This document shows positions 52,760-60,627 of a stretch of 64,000 nucleotides of DNA, in pieces. Each line of letters begins with the position of its first letter. Positions within the stretch are counted from its first letter, which is position 1. The position numbers and the translations under genes are program-made. The DNA lies in NCBI RefSeq assembly GCF_014333585.1, contig NZ_JACSCW010000003.1, forward strand, positions 682,001 to 746,000, read 5' to 3'. Below the pieces are notes generated by a model that saw only the letters and a program-made list of their open reading frames with translations, was not told where the DNA came from and did no database searches. This stretch comes from Hymenobacter sp. BT188. GTDB lineage: Bacteria > Bacteroidota > Bacteroidia > Cytophagales > Hymenobacteraceae.

Positions 52760-55630
52760 ATGAAGCTTCCGCTACCTCGACGCGTTAGTTGGTTATTGTT
52801 GGGGTTGGTACTAACCATACTAGCCTCTTTGGGAGTAACGCCCACTGCTGAAGCCTCCCACATCAGGGCCGGCGATATACAGGCTAAGTCAGATACCACG
52901 CTGCCTGTTAGCGCCCGCAACCCGCGGCGCATTTTCTTCAAGATGGTACTCTTCACCGACAATGAGACCTCTAAGGTCGATGAAGATAAAGTCGCTATAT
53001 TTTTTGGCGATGGGAGCTGTACGGGGGTTCGTGAAATACCGCGCACCACGCTACGTCAGGTAATTCCGGGCACCCAAATCAATGTCTATTACTTTGAGCA
53101 CACTTATAATGCTCCTGGCAGCTATTTGGTCAGCTACATTGGAGAATTACGCAATGGCGGAGTACGCAACATGTCGGACTCCAACACGCAAACCTTCTAT
53201 ATATCTACCCGAGTTACTATTGCCCCTGAGCTTAATATAAACAGGTCACCGGTACTTAATGCGCCGGCTTATGATAAAGCCGGTGTCAATCAGGTATGGC
53301 TGCATAACCCCGCCGCTTTTGATGCCGATGGTGATTCCTTGGTATTTGAGCTGCGCCCCAGCCAGCAAGTAGCCAATGGTGTAGAGGGATCTATTAACAT
53401 AGATAATTGCCGTCCCAAGCCAGTTGTTACCACTAATTATATTTTTCCTAACCTAACGGAGCCGCGTGGAGTACAGGTGCCGTATCTGAATTTTCCAGGG
53501 GGCGGAGAATCCATATTTACCCAAGATCGACGAACGGGGCAGATTGTATGGAATGCACCGAATCGGGTGGGTATTTATAATTTCGCTTTCGCCGTTCTGG
53601 AGTACCGACGAAGTGGGACCGGACCAGCTCGCCTGATAGGAGAGGTGATCCGTGATATGCAGATTCTGGTAGAGCCCACGAACAACCTGCGGCCTATCAT
53701 TAACATTCCGCAAGACCTTTGCGTGATAGCCGGTACGCCCATCACCCAGACGGTTACGGCTACTGACCCGAATAATGATAAGGTAACCTTATCTGCTTTC
53801 GGGGGTGTTTTCCCGCCTGCCACCTTCGTGCAGAATTCAACCGGACCACCGCAAGCTAGCGGTACTTTCCGCTGGACGCCCCAATGCACAGATGTTGCTT
53901 CCGATCCATATACCGTTGTCTTCAAGGCAGACGACCAACCGCCATCTGGTACAGTTTTAATTGACGAGAAGGCGTGGCGTATCACAGTAGTAGGGCCGCC
54001 CCCACAAAACCTCGGTGTACGTGGTGAAGGCAACAGCGCTATTCTGACCTGGGACCGGTATACATGCAGCAATGCCAGCCGCATTCTGATTTATCGGAAA
54101 GAAGGTCCATCAAACTTTACTCCTGGCCCTTGCGAAACAGGTATTCCGGCTAGTTCGGGCTTTGTGCAGGTTGGGTCGGTGCCAGTCGGGACAGATATTT
54201 TCCGTGATGACCGAGGCGGTTTAGGCCTTGAGCGGGGCAAAAACTATTGCTATCGCATCTACGCAGAGTTTCCGCGGCCAAAAGGTGGCGCCAGCATTGC
54301 CTCCGCGGAGGTATGCTTGAATCTGCAAGGCCGGAGCGCGGTATTGACCAACGTGACCGTAGATCGTACGGATGCCACCAACGGTGCTATTACGGTGCGC
54401 TGGACCAAGCCTTTCAGCCAAAGCGGTTTCATTCCACCAGTAGGCTATCGCCTGCTGCGTTCGGTCGGTACGGCTGCGCCTACCGTGGTTTTCACGACGA
54501 ATAATCTGGACGAGCTGTCGTTTGTGGATACTGGCATTAACACGCTGGCTAATACTTTTACATATCGACTAGAATTCTTCAGCAATGCAGTAACTGGACC
54601 CGGCTCAGCCGTACTAACGGAAACTTCAACGGCATCCAGCGTACGATTGGAAGGCACCGCTGACGTTTCGAACCCGAGTCTTAACCGCATCACGCTGAAC
54701 TGGACGTATACGGTACCGTGGAATAATGCGCTCCGGCCCACGACTATTTATAGGCGCGATGCAACACCGGGCAGTCCGTTTGTGCAGGTAGGCACCGCGA
54801 CGGGCACCGCCACGGGGGGCACATTTGTCGATCAGGGCACTACGGTCGTACCCTTGCGCAAAGGGCAGGTGTACTGTTATTATGTGGAGACAAACGGCAC
54901 GTACAGCAACCCCGATATACCCGATCCGTTGTTGAACAAGAGCCAGGAAAAGTGTATCGCGTTGAATGCTGTGCCGTGTCCGCCGGTGCTAACACTGGTG
55001 CAAACCAACTGCGACAGCTTGGCCGCGCTGCCCAATTTCCCGGCACCCAACCAGGTGTATAGCAACAAGCTGCGCTGGACGCTGGGCAACACCCCCGTCG
55101 ATTGCAGCCGCGAGATTGCTTACTACCGGATTCTGTATCGGGAAACGCCCGAAGGACCTCTCGTTGCCATCGACTCGGTGACGCAGCAGAGCTATGTGGA
55201 TCGATTGGATCGGGATCGGCCCAACCGGCCCGGCAAGGCGACTTTTGCTGGTTGCTACGCCATTCAGGCCGTAGATGCGGTAGGCAACCGGAGTGCGCTG
55301 AGCAACATTGAGTGTAAAGACAACTGCCTGTTCTTTGTGCTGCCGAATATCTTTACCCCCAACGCTGACCAGCGCAACGATACGTTCCGGCCAAAAGTAG
55401 CGAGCCCCATCCGGCGCACGCGTTTCCAAGCCTTTAACCGCTGGGGGGTGAAAGTGTACGAAAGCGACCAAAAACCCTTAATTGAGTGGGAAGGCACCAG
55501 CAACGCAACCGAAGGCAAAGGGGGCGTGAAACTCACCGAAGGCGTGTACTACTACATTGCGGAGGTTGAATTTGCCGATTTCAATAGCACGAAGCGTACC
55601 TATAAAGGCTGGGTGGAAATCACGCGCTGA
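52760..55630 (+). CDS. Large secreted protein with gliding-motility/type IX C-terminal domain
   Basis: 956 residues. Signal peptide (LLLGLVLTILASLGVTPTAEASH), then a Bacteroidota-specific PKD/cadherin-like region (about 30-300: HIRAGDIQAKSD, DADGDSLVFEL), a second cadherin-like fold (VTATDPNNDKVTLSAFG), three fibronectin-III-like domains (about 415-810) and a C-terminal type B sorting domain with NIFTPNADQRNDTFRP and FNRWGVKVYESDQ..W.G. The CTD targets the protein to the type IX secretion system and the cell surface or medium. Possible adhesin or matrix protein; binding partner unknown. Followed by its own terminator. Confidence 0.88.
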   Translation: MKLPLPRRVSWLLLGLVLTILASLGVTPTAEASHIRAGDIQAKSDTTLPVSARNPRRIFFKMVLFTDNETSKVDEDKVAIFFGDGSCTGVREIPRTTLRQVIPGTQINVYYFEHTYNAPGSYLVSYIGELRNGGVRNMSDSNTQTFYISTRVTIAPELNINRSPVLNAPAYDKAGVNQVWLHNPAAFDADGDSLVFELRPSQQVANGVEGSINIDNCRPKPVVTTNYIFPNLTEPRGVQVPYLNFPGGGESIFTQDRRTGQIVWNAPNRVGIYNFAFAVLEYRRSGTGPARLIGEVIRDMQILVEPTNNLRPIINIPQDLCVIAGTPITQTVTATDPNNDKVTLSAFGGVFPPATFVQNSTGPPQASGTFRWTPQCTDVASDPYTVVFKADDQPPSGTVLIDEKAWRITVVGPPPQNLGVRGEGNSAILTWDRYTCSNASRILIYRKEGPSNFTPGPCETGIPASSGFVQVGSVPVGTDIFRDDRGGLGLERGKNYCYRIYAEFPRPKGGASIASAEVCLNLQGRSAVLTNVTVDRTDATNGAITVRWTKPFSQSGFIPPVGYRLLRSVGTAAPTVVFTTNNLDELSFVDTGINTLANTFTYRLEFFSNAVTGPGSAVLTETSTASSVRLEGTADVSNPSLNRITLNWTYTVPWNNALRPTTIYRRDATPGSPFVQVGTATGTATGGTFVDQGTTVVPLRKGQVYCYYVETNGTYSNPDIPDPLLNKSQEKCIALNAVPCPPVLTLVQTNCDSLAALPNFPAPNQVYSNKLRWTLGNTPVDCSREIAYYRILYRETPEGPLVAIDSVTQQSYVDRLDRDRPNRPGKATFAGCYAIQAVDAVGNRSALSNIECKDNCLFFVLPNIFTPNADQRNDTFRPKVASPIRRTRFQAFNRWGVKVYESDQKPLIEWEGTSNATEGKGGVKLTEGVYYYIAEVEFADFNSTKRTYKGWVEITR

Positions 55631-55655
55631 TTTTCCTTTCTATAATATGTTTATC

Positions 55656-55690
55656 AACGGGGCGAGCCAGAAGGTTCGCCCTGTTTTTTT
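55656..55690 (+). terminator. Terminator after the type IX substrate gene
   Basis: AACGGGGCGA / TCGCCCTGTT with a short loop (one mismatch), then a run of T. Confidence 0.85.
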
Positions 55691-55829
55691 CTAATAGGCA
55701 GTAAAAACATAGCTGGGGGGCTTTTTTGGGCTTACCGCTCAATTTGTGCAGCTTGCGCGACCGTTGAGTTGGTTGCCAAACCGCTCATTAAACCCAACCT
55801 ATTCCAAATCTCGCTTCACTTCGCGCTTT

Positions 55830-56714
55830 ATGAAAGCAGTCATTTTTCCCGGCCAGGGCAGTCAGTTTAGCGGTATGGGCCGCGACCTTTATGAGCAGCA
55901 ACCAGCCGTACGCCAGTTATTCGACCAAGCCAATGACATCTTAGGCTTTCGCCTCACTGATATCATGTTCACTGGCTCCGACGAAGATCTTCGCCAAACT
56001 AATGTCACCCAGCCGGCCATCTTTCTGCACTCGGTAGCGTTGGCCGCGAGCCTTCCAGAACTAGTTCCCGATATGGTAGCCGGGCATTCGTTGGGTGAGT
56101 TTTCGGCGTTAGTGGCAGCTAAGGTGCTGAAGTTTGAAGACGCTCTTCAGCTGGTGGCGCAGCGGGCGCAGGCCATGCAGGCTGCCTGTGAAGAACAACC
56201 TGGCACCATGGCCGCGATTCTGGGTTTGGATGATGACGTAGTAGTGCGCATCTGTCAGGAAATCAGCCAAAAAGGCGACATCGTGGTTGCTGCCAACTTT
56301 AACTGCCCCGGTCAGCTGGTTATTTCGGGTACCCAACAGGGAATTACGATTGCCTGCGAGCAGATGAAGGCGGCTGGTGCTAAGCGTGCGCTGCCTTTAA
56401 GCGTCGGGGGGGCTTTTCACTCTCCGCTTATGCAATCGGCAGAGGCGGCATTAGCCCGTGCTATCGAAACGACACCTTTTGCCGCCGGCATTTGCCCCGT
56501 GTACCAAAACGTAGATGCCGCCCCGCACCGTGACCCCAACGAAATCCGCGAAAACCTTGTGCGCCAATTAACAGCCCCCGTGCGCTGGACCCAACTTATT
56601 CAGCAGATGGCGCAAGACGGCGCTACAGAGTTCGTAGAGTGCGGACCGGGCAAAGTCTTGCAGGGATTAGTGAAGAAAATTGCCCCCCAAGCGGCGGCTA
56701 GCTCGGCAGTTTAG
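55830..56714 (+). CDS. fabD: Malonyl-CoA:ACP transacylase
   Basis: 294 residues from the ATG at 55830 (MKAVIFPGQGSQFSGMG). Loads malonate onto acyl carrier protein for fatty acid synthesis. Nucleophile Ser is in VAGHSLGEFSALVA (about residue 89), the catalytic His in SVGGAFHSPLM, and the substrate-binding Gln/Arg blocks in FPGQGSQ and QRAQAMQ. Both repeat copies in the gene are in coding sequence (GGAFHS and IAPQA). The frame extends upstream to 55746, but through a noncoding leader containing another copy (55715). Confidence 0.95.
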   Translation: MKAVIFPGQGSQFSGMGRDLYEQQPAVRQLFDQANDILGFRLTDIMFTGSDEDLRQTNVTQPAIFLHSVALAASLPELVPDMVAGHSLGEFSALVAAKVLKFEDALQLVAQRAQAMQAACEEQPGTMAAILGLDDDVVVRICQEISQKGDIVVAANFNCPGQLVISGTQQGITIACEQMKAAGAKRALPLSVGGAFHSPLMQSAEAALARAIETTPFAAGICPVYQNVDAAPHRDPNEIRENLVRQLTAPVRWTQLIQQMAQDGATEFVECGPGKVLQGLVKKIAPQAAASSAV

Positions 56715-56734
56715 CCGGTTTGAACTCATGATAC

Positions 56735-56781
56735 AAAAGCGAGGACAGAAACGTGTATTCACATTTCTGTCCTCGCTTTTT
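56735..56781. terminator. Bidirectional terminator between fabD and folK
   Basis: AAAAGCGAGGACAGAAA / TTCTGTCCTCGCTTTT with a loop of about 11 nt; T runs on both strands. Confidence 0.92.
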
Positions 56782-56801
56782 AAAGATAGCAAGCCGCCGA
56801 G

Positions 56802-57308
56802 CTAAGCATCAGTCCACTGCTTCACTGCCAGTTTATCGGGGCAAGCTACCAGCAGCTCAGATACCGTTTGGCCCGACACTGGATGCACTGCATCAGCCGC
56901 AATTTCAGCTAAGGGCACCAAAGCAAAGCGCCGCTGGGGCAGGGCCGGATGCGGTACTACAAGCCGGGGCGAATCCAGCACCAGCGCGTCATATAGCAGA
57001 ATATCAACATCCAATGTGCGCGCATCCCAGCGCACGCGCCGCTCGCGGCCGGCCAGATGCTCCACATGCAGACAGACATCCAGCAGCGCTTCGGGGGGCA
57101 AATTTGTGCGAAGCCGCACGGCTTGGTTCAGAAAGGCGGGCTGCTGCTCTAAGCCCCAGGCAGCGGTTTCGTAAAGTGATGATGTGCTAGAAACCACGCC
57201 TGCCAACTCGCTTAGCTGCTGCACAGCGGTGCGTAGCGTGTCAACTCGGTCGCCGAGGTTGCTGCCGAGCAGCAGGTAAGCCGTGTGGGTAGTCAAGTTG
57301 GCGGCCAA
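56802..57308 (-). CDS. folK: 2-amino-4-hydroxy-6-hydroxymethyldihydropteridine pyrophosphokinase
   Basis: 168 residues. Transfers pyrophosphate from ATP to hydroxymethyl-dihydropterin in folate synthesis. N-terminal AYLLLGSNLGDRVDTLRTA, SSLYETAAWGLEQQPAFLNQAVRL, and the HPPK signature RRVRWDARTLDVDILLYD with metal-binding Asp. The stop is 1 nt from the start region of the next minus-strand gene's end (57310), so the hydrolase and folK are probably co-transcribed. Confidence 0.93.
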   Translation of the reverse strand: MAANLTTHTAYLLLGSNLGDRVDTLRTAVQQLSELAGVVSSTSSLYETAAWGLEQQPAFLNQAVRLRTNLPPEALLDVCLHVEHLAGRERRVRWDARTLDVDILLYDALVLDSPRLVVPHPALPQRRFALVPLAEIAADAVHPVSGQTVSELLVACPDKLAVKQWTDA

Positions 57309-57309
57309 G

Positions 57310-58185
57310 CTATTTGATGCCTTGGAAAAAGGCGATGGTGCGGTCGGCTACTTCCTGCGCCAGCCTCGGTAGCTGGTCCTCATCCCAGGGGTGCTTGCCG
57401 CCAAACATATGGCCGGCGCCCGGCAGAATAACCAGCTCAGCATCAGGCTTCCAGCTTTTTAGGTCGTGGGCCATGGCTACAGGTAAGGTTTCATCTTCGT
57501 CGCCGTGCAGGATAAGCAGGGGCTGACGCAGCTTTTCGCGCACATTCGTTGGTATATCGAGGCGCTCTTTATTCGCTTGAAAGTCTTCGACGAGTTGGTA
57601 ATAAAGCGGCATGCGCTGGCCGGTGCGCGTATTATCAATGTACTGCACGCCCTCGGCCTGCCACCGCTTCATTACTTCCTCCGACCAGCGCTGGTCTATG
57701 TCGCTGATAGGCGCCCAGGCGGCCACGGCCCGCACGCGCGCGTCTTCGGCCGCTTTCAGCATGGCCAGCCCGCCGCCCCGGCTATGACCCACCAGAAACA
57801 GGCGACTCAAATCCATCTCAGGGGCTGGAATAGGCGCTTCGCCGGGCCAGTAGAGACTGTCGAGCAGGGTACCCAGGTCGTCCAGTTCCAGGCTGAAGTT
57901 GTTGTTGCCAAAGGCCTCCATGTCTTCCAGATCACCGGTGCCGCCCGGCACGATGCCGTTGTGCGAGAGGTCGAGCTTGATGAATACAAAGCCCTGACGC
58001 GCAAAGTAATCGGCCAGCACATTGAAATGACCCCAATCCTTAAAGCCTTTAAAACCATGCACAAACACGACTACCGGTTTGGGCTGGCCATCGGGCAGAA
58101 AGCGGGCATCAGCGGCAAAAGGCCGGGTGTGGCGGGAGCAGGTTAATAGGAACTCAACGGCGGTAGGAGAGAGGCTGGGGGGCAT
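57310..58185 (-). CDS. Alpha/beta hydrolase (dienelactone hydrolase-like)
   Basis: 291 residues from the ATG at 58185 (MPPSLSPTAVEFLLTC). Oxyanion loop VVFVHGFKGFKDWGHFN, nucleophile elbow VGHSRGGGLAML with Ser, acid in LILHGDEDETLPV and catalytic His in GAGHMFGGKHPW. Esterase/peptidase-like; substrate unknown. The start codon is inside a repeat copy: AAAATGCCCCCCAGC reads M-P-P-S. The frame extends upstream to 58263, but the family begins near the chosen Met. Upstream of folK with 1 nt between. Confidence 0.87.
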   Translation of the reverse strand: MPPSLSPTAVEFLLTCSRHTRPFAADARFLPDGQPKPVVVFVHGFKGFKDWGHFNVLADYFARQGFVFIKLDLSHNGIVPGGTGDLEDMEAFGNNNFSLELDDLGTLLDSLYWPGEAPIPAPEMDLSRLFLVGHSRGGGLAMLKAAEDARVRAVAAWAPISDIDQRWSEEVMKRWQAEGVQYIDNTRTGQRMPLYYQLVEDFQANKERLDIPTNVREKLRQPLLILHGDEDETLPVAMAHDLKSWKPDAELVILPGAGHMFGGKHPWDEDQLPRLAQEVADRTIAFFQGIK

Positions 58186-58325
58186 TTTGTTACCGATTAA
58201 GTAGTGTAGCAAAAGTAAGCTACGAAATTTGCCCCCCACACAGTTGAAATGAACAAAGCGCAAGAACAGCCCCGTGGTAGCCAGTTAGGAAACCGGGCGG
58301 CGGCCGCGTATCATTGCAGCGCCCA

Positions 58326-59315
58326 ATGCCCCGCATGAAAGGAACGCTCGACGTGATACAGGCCCCGATAGCGGCCGAAATGGAGGAATTTGAACGCAAA
58401 TTCCGGGCTTCGATGCAGACCAAAGTACTGCTGCTTGACAAGATAATGGGCTACATCATTAAGCGCAAAGGCAAGCAGCTGCGCCCGATGTTCGTGTTTT
58501 TCACGGCCAAAATCAGTGGCGGCGATCCGCTGCCCGAAGCTACGTTTCGCGGCGCGGCCCTCATTGAGCTGCTACACACGGCCACGCTCGTGCACGATGA
58601 TGTGGTAGACGAAAGCAACTACCGCCGCGGCTTCTTTTCGATTAATGCGCTCTGGAAAAACAAGATTGCGGTGCTCGTGGGCGATTATCTGCTTTCCCGC
58701 GGCTTGCAGCTAGCGCTTGAGCACGACGATTTCGATTTGTTGAAAATCGTGAACAATGCCGTGCGGGAGTTGAGCGAAGGTGAGCTGCTGCAAATTGAGA
58801 AAGCCCGCCGCCTCGACATTACGGAGGACGTGTACTTTGATATTATTCGCCAGAAAACGGCCTCTCTCATTGCCTCTTGCTGCGCTGTGGGAGCCGCTTC
58901 GGCCGGGGCGGATAAAGAAACGATTGAGCGGGCCAGGCTTTTCGGCGAAAAAGTAGGCATGGCTTTCCAGATCAAAGACGACCTTTTCGACTTCGGTACC
59001 GACGAAATCGGCAAGCCCGTGGGCATCGACATCAAGGAGAAAAAGATGACGCTGCCGCTCATATACTCCCTGCAGCAAGCCGATTGGCTGACCAAGCGCC
59101 GCGTCATTTTCAATGTCAAAAACAATGATGGCCGCAAAGACCGGGTGCAGGCTGTAATTGAGTTTGTGAAGAAAACCGGCGGCCTCGAATACGCGGTGCA
59201 GGTGATGGAGCGCTACCGCGACGAGGCGCTCACCATTTTGCGCACCTTCCCCGATTCGCCCTCGCGCGTGTCGCTGGAGCAACTCATCAATTATACTATT
59301 GAGCGGGAGAAATAA
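58326..59315 (+). CDS. Polyprenyl (all-trans) diphosphate synthase
   Basis: About 329 residues from the ATG at 58326 (a TTG at 58314 would add four; a second ATG at 58335 gives MKGTLDVIQ). The two Asp-rich motifs are DDVVDES (first, in LVHDDVVDESNYRRG) and DDLFD (second, in QIKDDLFDFGTDE), with KGKQLRPMFVF upstream. It extends allylic diphosphates with IPP; in this lineage the product is most likely the menaquinone side chain, but geranylgeranyl diphosphate for carotenoids is possible. Divergent from the hydrolase; a repeat copy (58232) lies in the spacer. Confidence 0.9.
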   Translation: MPRMKGTLDVIQAPIAAEMEEFERKFRASMQTKVLLLDKIMGYIIKRKGKQLRPMFVFFTAKISGGDPLPEATFRGAALIELLHTATLVHDDVVDESNYRRGFFSINALWKNKIAVLVGDYLLSRGLQLALEHDDFDLLKIVNNAVRELSEGELLQIEKARRLDITEDVYFDIIRQKTASLIASCCAVGAASAGADKETIERARLFGEKVGMAFQIKDDLFDFGTDEIGKPVGIDIKEKKMTLPLIYSLQQADWLTKRRVIFNVKNNDGRKDRVQAVIEFVKKTGGLEYAVQVMERYRDEALTILRTFPDSPSRVSLEQLINYTIEREK

Positions 59316-59331
59316 GCCTTCGGTGCTTGTC

Positions 59332-59982
59332 TTATAGCAGCGTTTGCATAAACGGATCGTGGAAGTCGGCAGCGAAATGGAGCACGTTATATAGCGCGTC
59401 GAACTCCGCTTTCTGATGTGTCGTGGTCAGAATCACGGTTTTCATGCCGGCATTCTGAGCGGCTTCGGCGCCCTTCGGCACGTCTTCAAACACGATGCAG
59501 TCGGCGGGCGCAACGTGCAGCTGCTGGGCAGCTTCCAGAAATGTTTCGGGGTGGGGCTTGCTCAGCGTTACATCATCGGCGCTCACAATGGCCTGGAAGT
59601 AATGCCGAATGTTCAGATTGTTGAGCACAAAGTCGATGTTGAACATAATAGCCGCCGAGCCGATGGCCATCGGAATACCCCGCTGATGGGCGGCTTCCAG
59701 AAACTCCGGCAAGCCGGGCAACAGCTGCAAATGCGGCTGATACTCTTGCTGATAGCGCTTCTCTTTTTCCAAGGATAAGCTTTCCATCTCGGCGGCCGAA
59801 AACTTGTTGGGGCCAAACATGCGCACGAGCAGCTCCTGATTTTTGCCATACATCTGCTGCTTCACCTCAGCCCACGAAAAATTGCCCCCCAGGTCGTTAT
59901 TGAGGATGGATTGCCACGCACGGGTGTGAAATTCCATGTCATGGATCATGGTGCCATTGAGGTCGAAAATAAATGCTTTCAT
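59332..59982 (-). CDS. HAD-superfamily hydrolase (beta-phosphoglucomutase-like), Asn variant
   Basis: 216 residues. HAD fold with cap: motif I is FDLNGTMIHDMEFH where the usual DxDGT is DxNGT, motif II IGSAAI, motif III/IV KPHPETFLEAA and VFEDVPKGAEAAQNAGM. The nucleophile Asp8 is kept, but the second Asp (general acid/base) is Asn10. This should slow phosphatase turnover and may favour phosphoryl transfer or binding. Similar DxNGT members exist in Bacteroidota (from memory). Convergent with the polyprenyl synthase gene. Confidence 0.88.
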   Translation of the reverse strand: MKAFIFDLNGTMIHDMEFHTRAWQSILNNDLGGNFSWAEVKQQMYGKNQELLVRMFGPNKFSAAEMESLSLEKEKRYQQEYQPHLQLLPGLPEFLEAAHQRGIPMAIGSAAIMFNIDFVLNNLNIRHYFQAIVSADDVTLSKPHPETFLEAAQQLHVAPADCIVFEDVPKGAEAAQNAGMKTVILTTTHQKAEFDALYNVLHFAADFHDPFMQTLL

Positions 59983-60006
59983 CAGCGAAGAATGGGCCGG
60001 TAAGCA

Positions 60007-60049
60007 CCAAGCCTGACAACCGCCTTTTAAAGGCAGCCGCCAGGCTTGG
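60007..60049. other. Hairpin without T tract between the HAD and zinc-ribbon genes
   Basis: CCAAGCCTG / CAGGCTTGG with a long interrupted loop that can pair further (GCC/GGC). It may be a weak terminator for the minus-strand zinc-ribbon gene; no T run follows on that strand. Confidence 0.4.
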
Positions 60050-60086
60050 TGGTATAAAAAAGTATGGTCAGATCAACAACGAGTGT

Positions 60087-60398
60087 TTACGCTTCGGGCT
60101 CCGCTACCTGGTAGCTTACGCTTTCGGGCTTCACTTCCGACACATCAAACTGCACACCTTCGAAGGTGCTGCGCACGGTGATAGCATGCGTCATATCGCA
60201 GCCGGGGCACTTGATTTCCTCGGTTTCAAACTGGCCGTCATCTTCCATGGAGTTGGCCAGCAAATCGGGGGCAGGTACGCCGATCAGATCGGTGAAAACT
60301 TCGGTATTGCAGTGGTTACACTCAAATTTGAGGCCTACGGTGCGGCCCTGTAATTCGTCGAGGGGGGCAGGAGTGCCGGGTTTTTGCTGAATCCACAT
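60087..60398 (-). CDS. Small zinc-ribbon-like conserved hypothetical protein
   Basis: 103 residues from the ATG at 60398 (MWIQQKPGTPAPLDELQGR). Two Cys pairs, CNHC and CPGC, about 37 residues apart (ECNHCNTEVF, IKCPGCDMTH), suggest one zinc ribbon. The C-terminus is acidic (VSEVKPESVSYQVAEPEA). No family name recognised. Upstream residues to 60473 are not family-like. A GGGGGGC run at 60362 encodes the PAPLDE start region but lacks the A/T flank of the repeat. Confidence 0.7.
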   Translation of the reverse strand: MWIQQKPGTPAPLDELQGRTVGLKFECNHCNTEVFTDLIGVPAPDLLANSMEDDGQFETEEIKCPGCDMTHAITVRSTFEGVQFDVSEVKPESVSYQVAEPEA

Positions 60399-60627
60399 AG
60401 GGAGGAAGTGTTTGGTTTTGGAGATAAATGGGGAGCGGTAACGGTGGCGCCACGAAGAGGGAGGCGCTAGCAAGGTGTACGCACGTTCGGGTGTTTTGTG
60501 TTGCCATTCCCCAAAAAGCCCCCCAGAACGATAATTCCAACACCTGCAAGACTGAGCGTTTTAGCTCATTTTTCTACACGTAAAAAGCCGAGGCAGATGT
60601 AATTTGAGGCCCGCTTAATTTTCTCGT

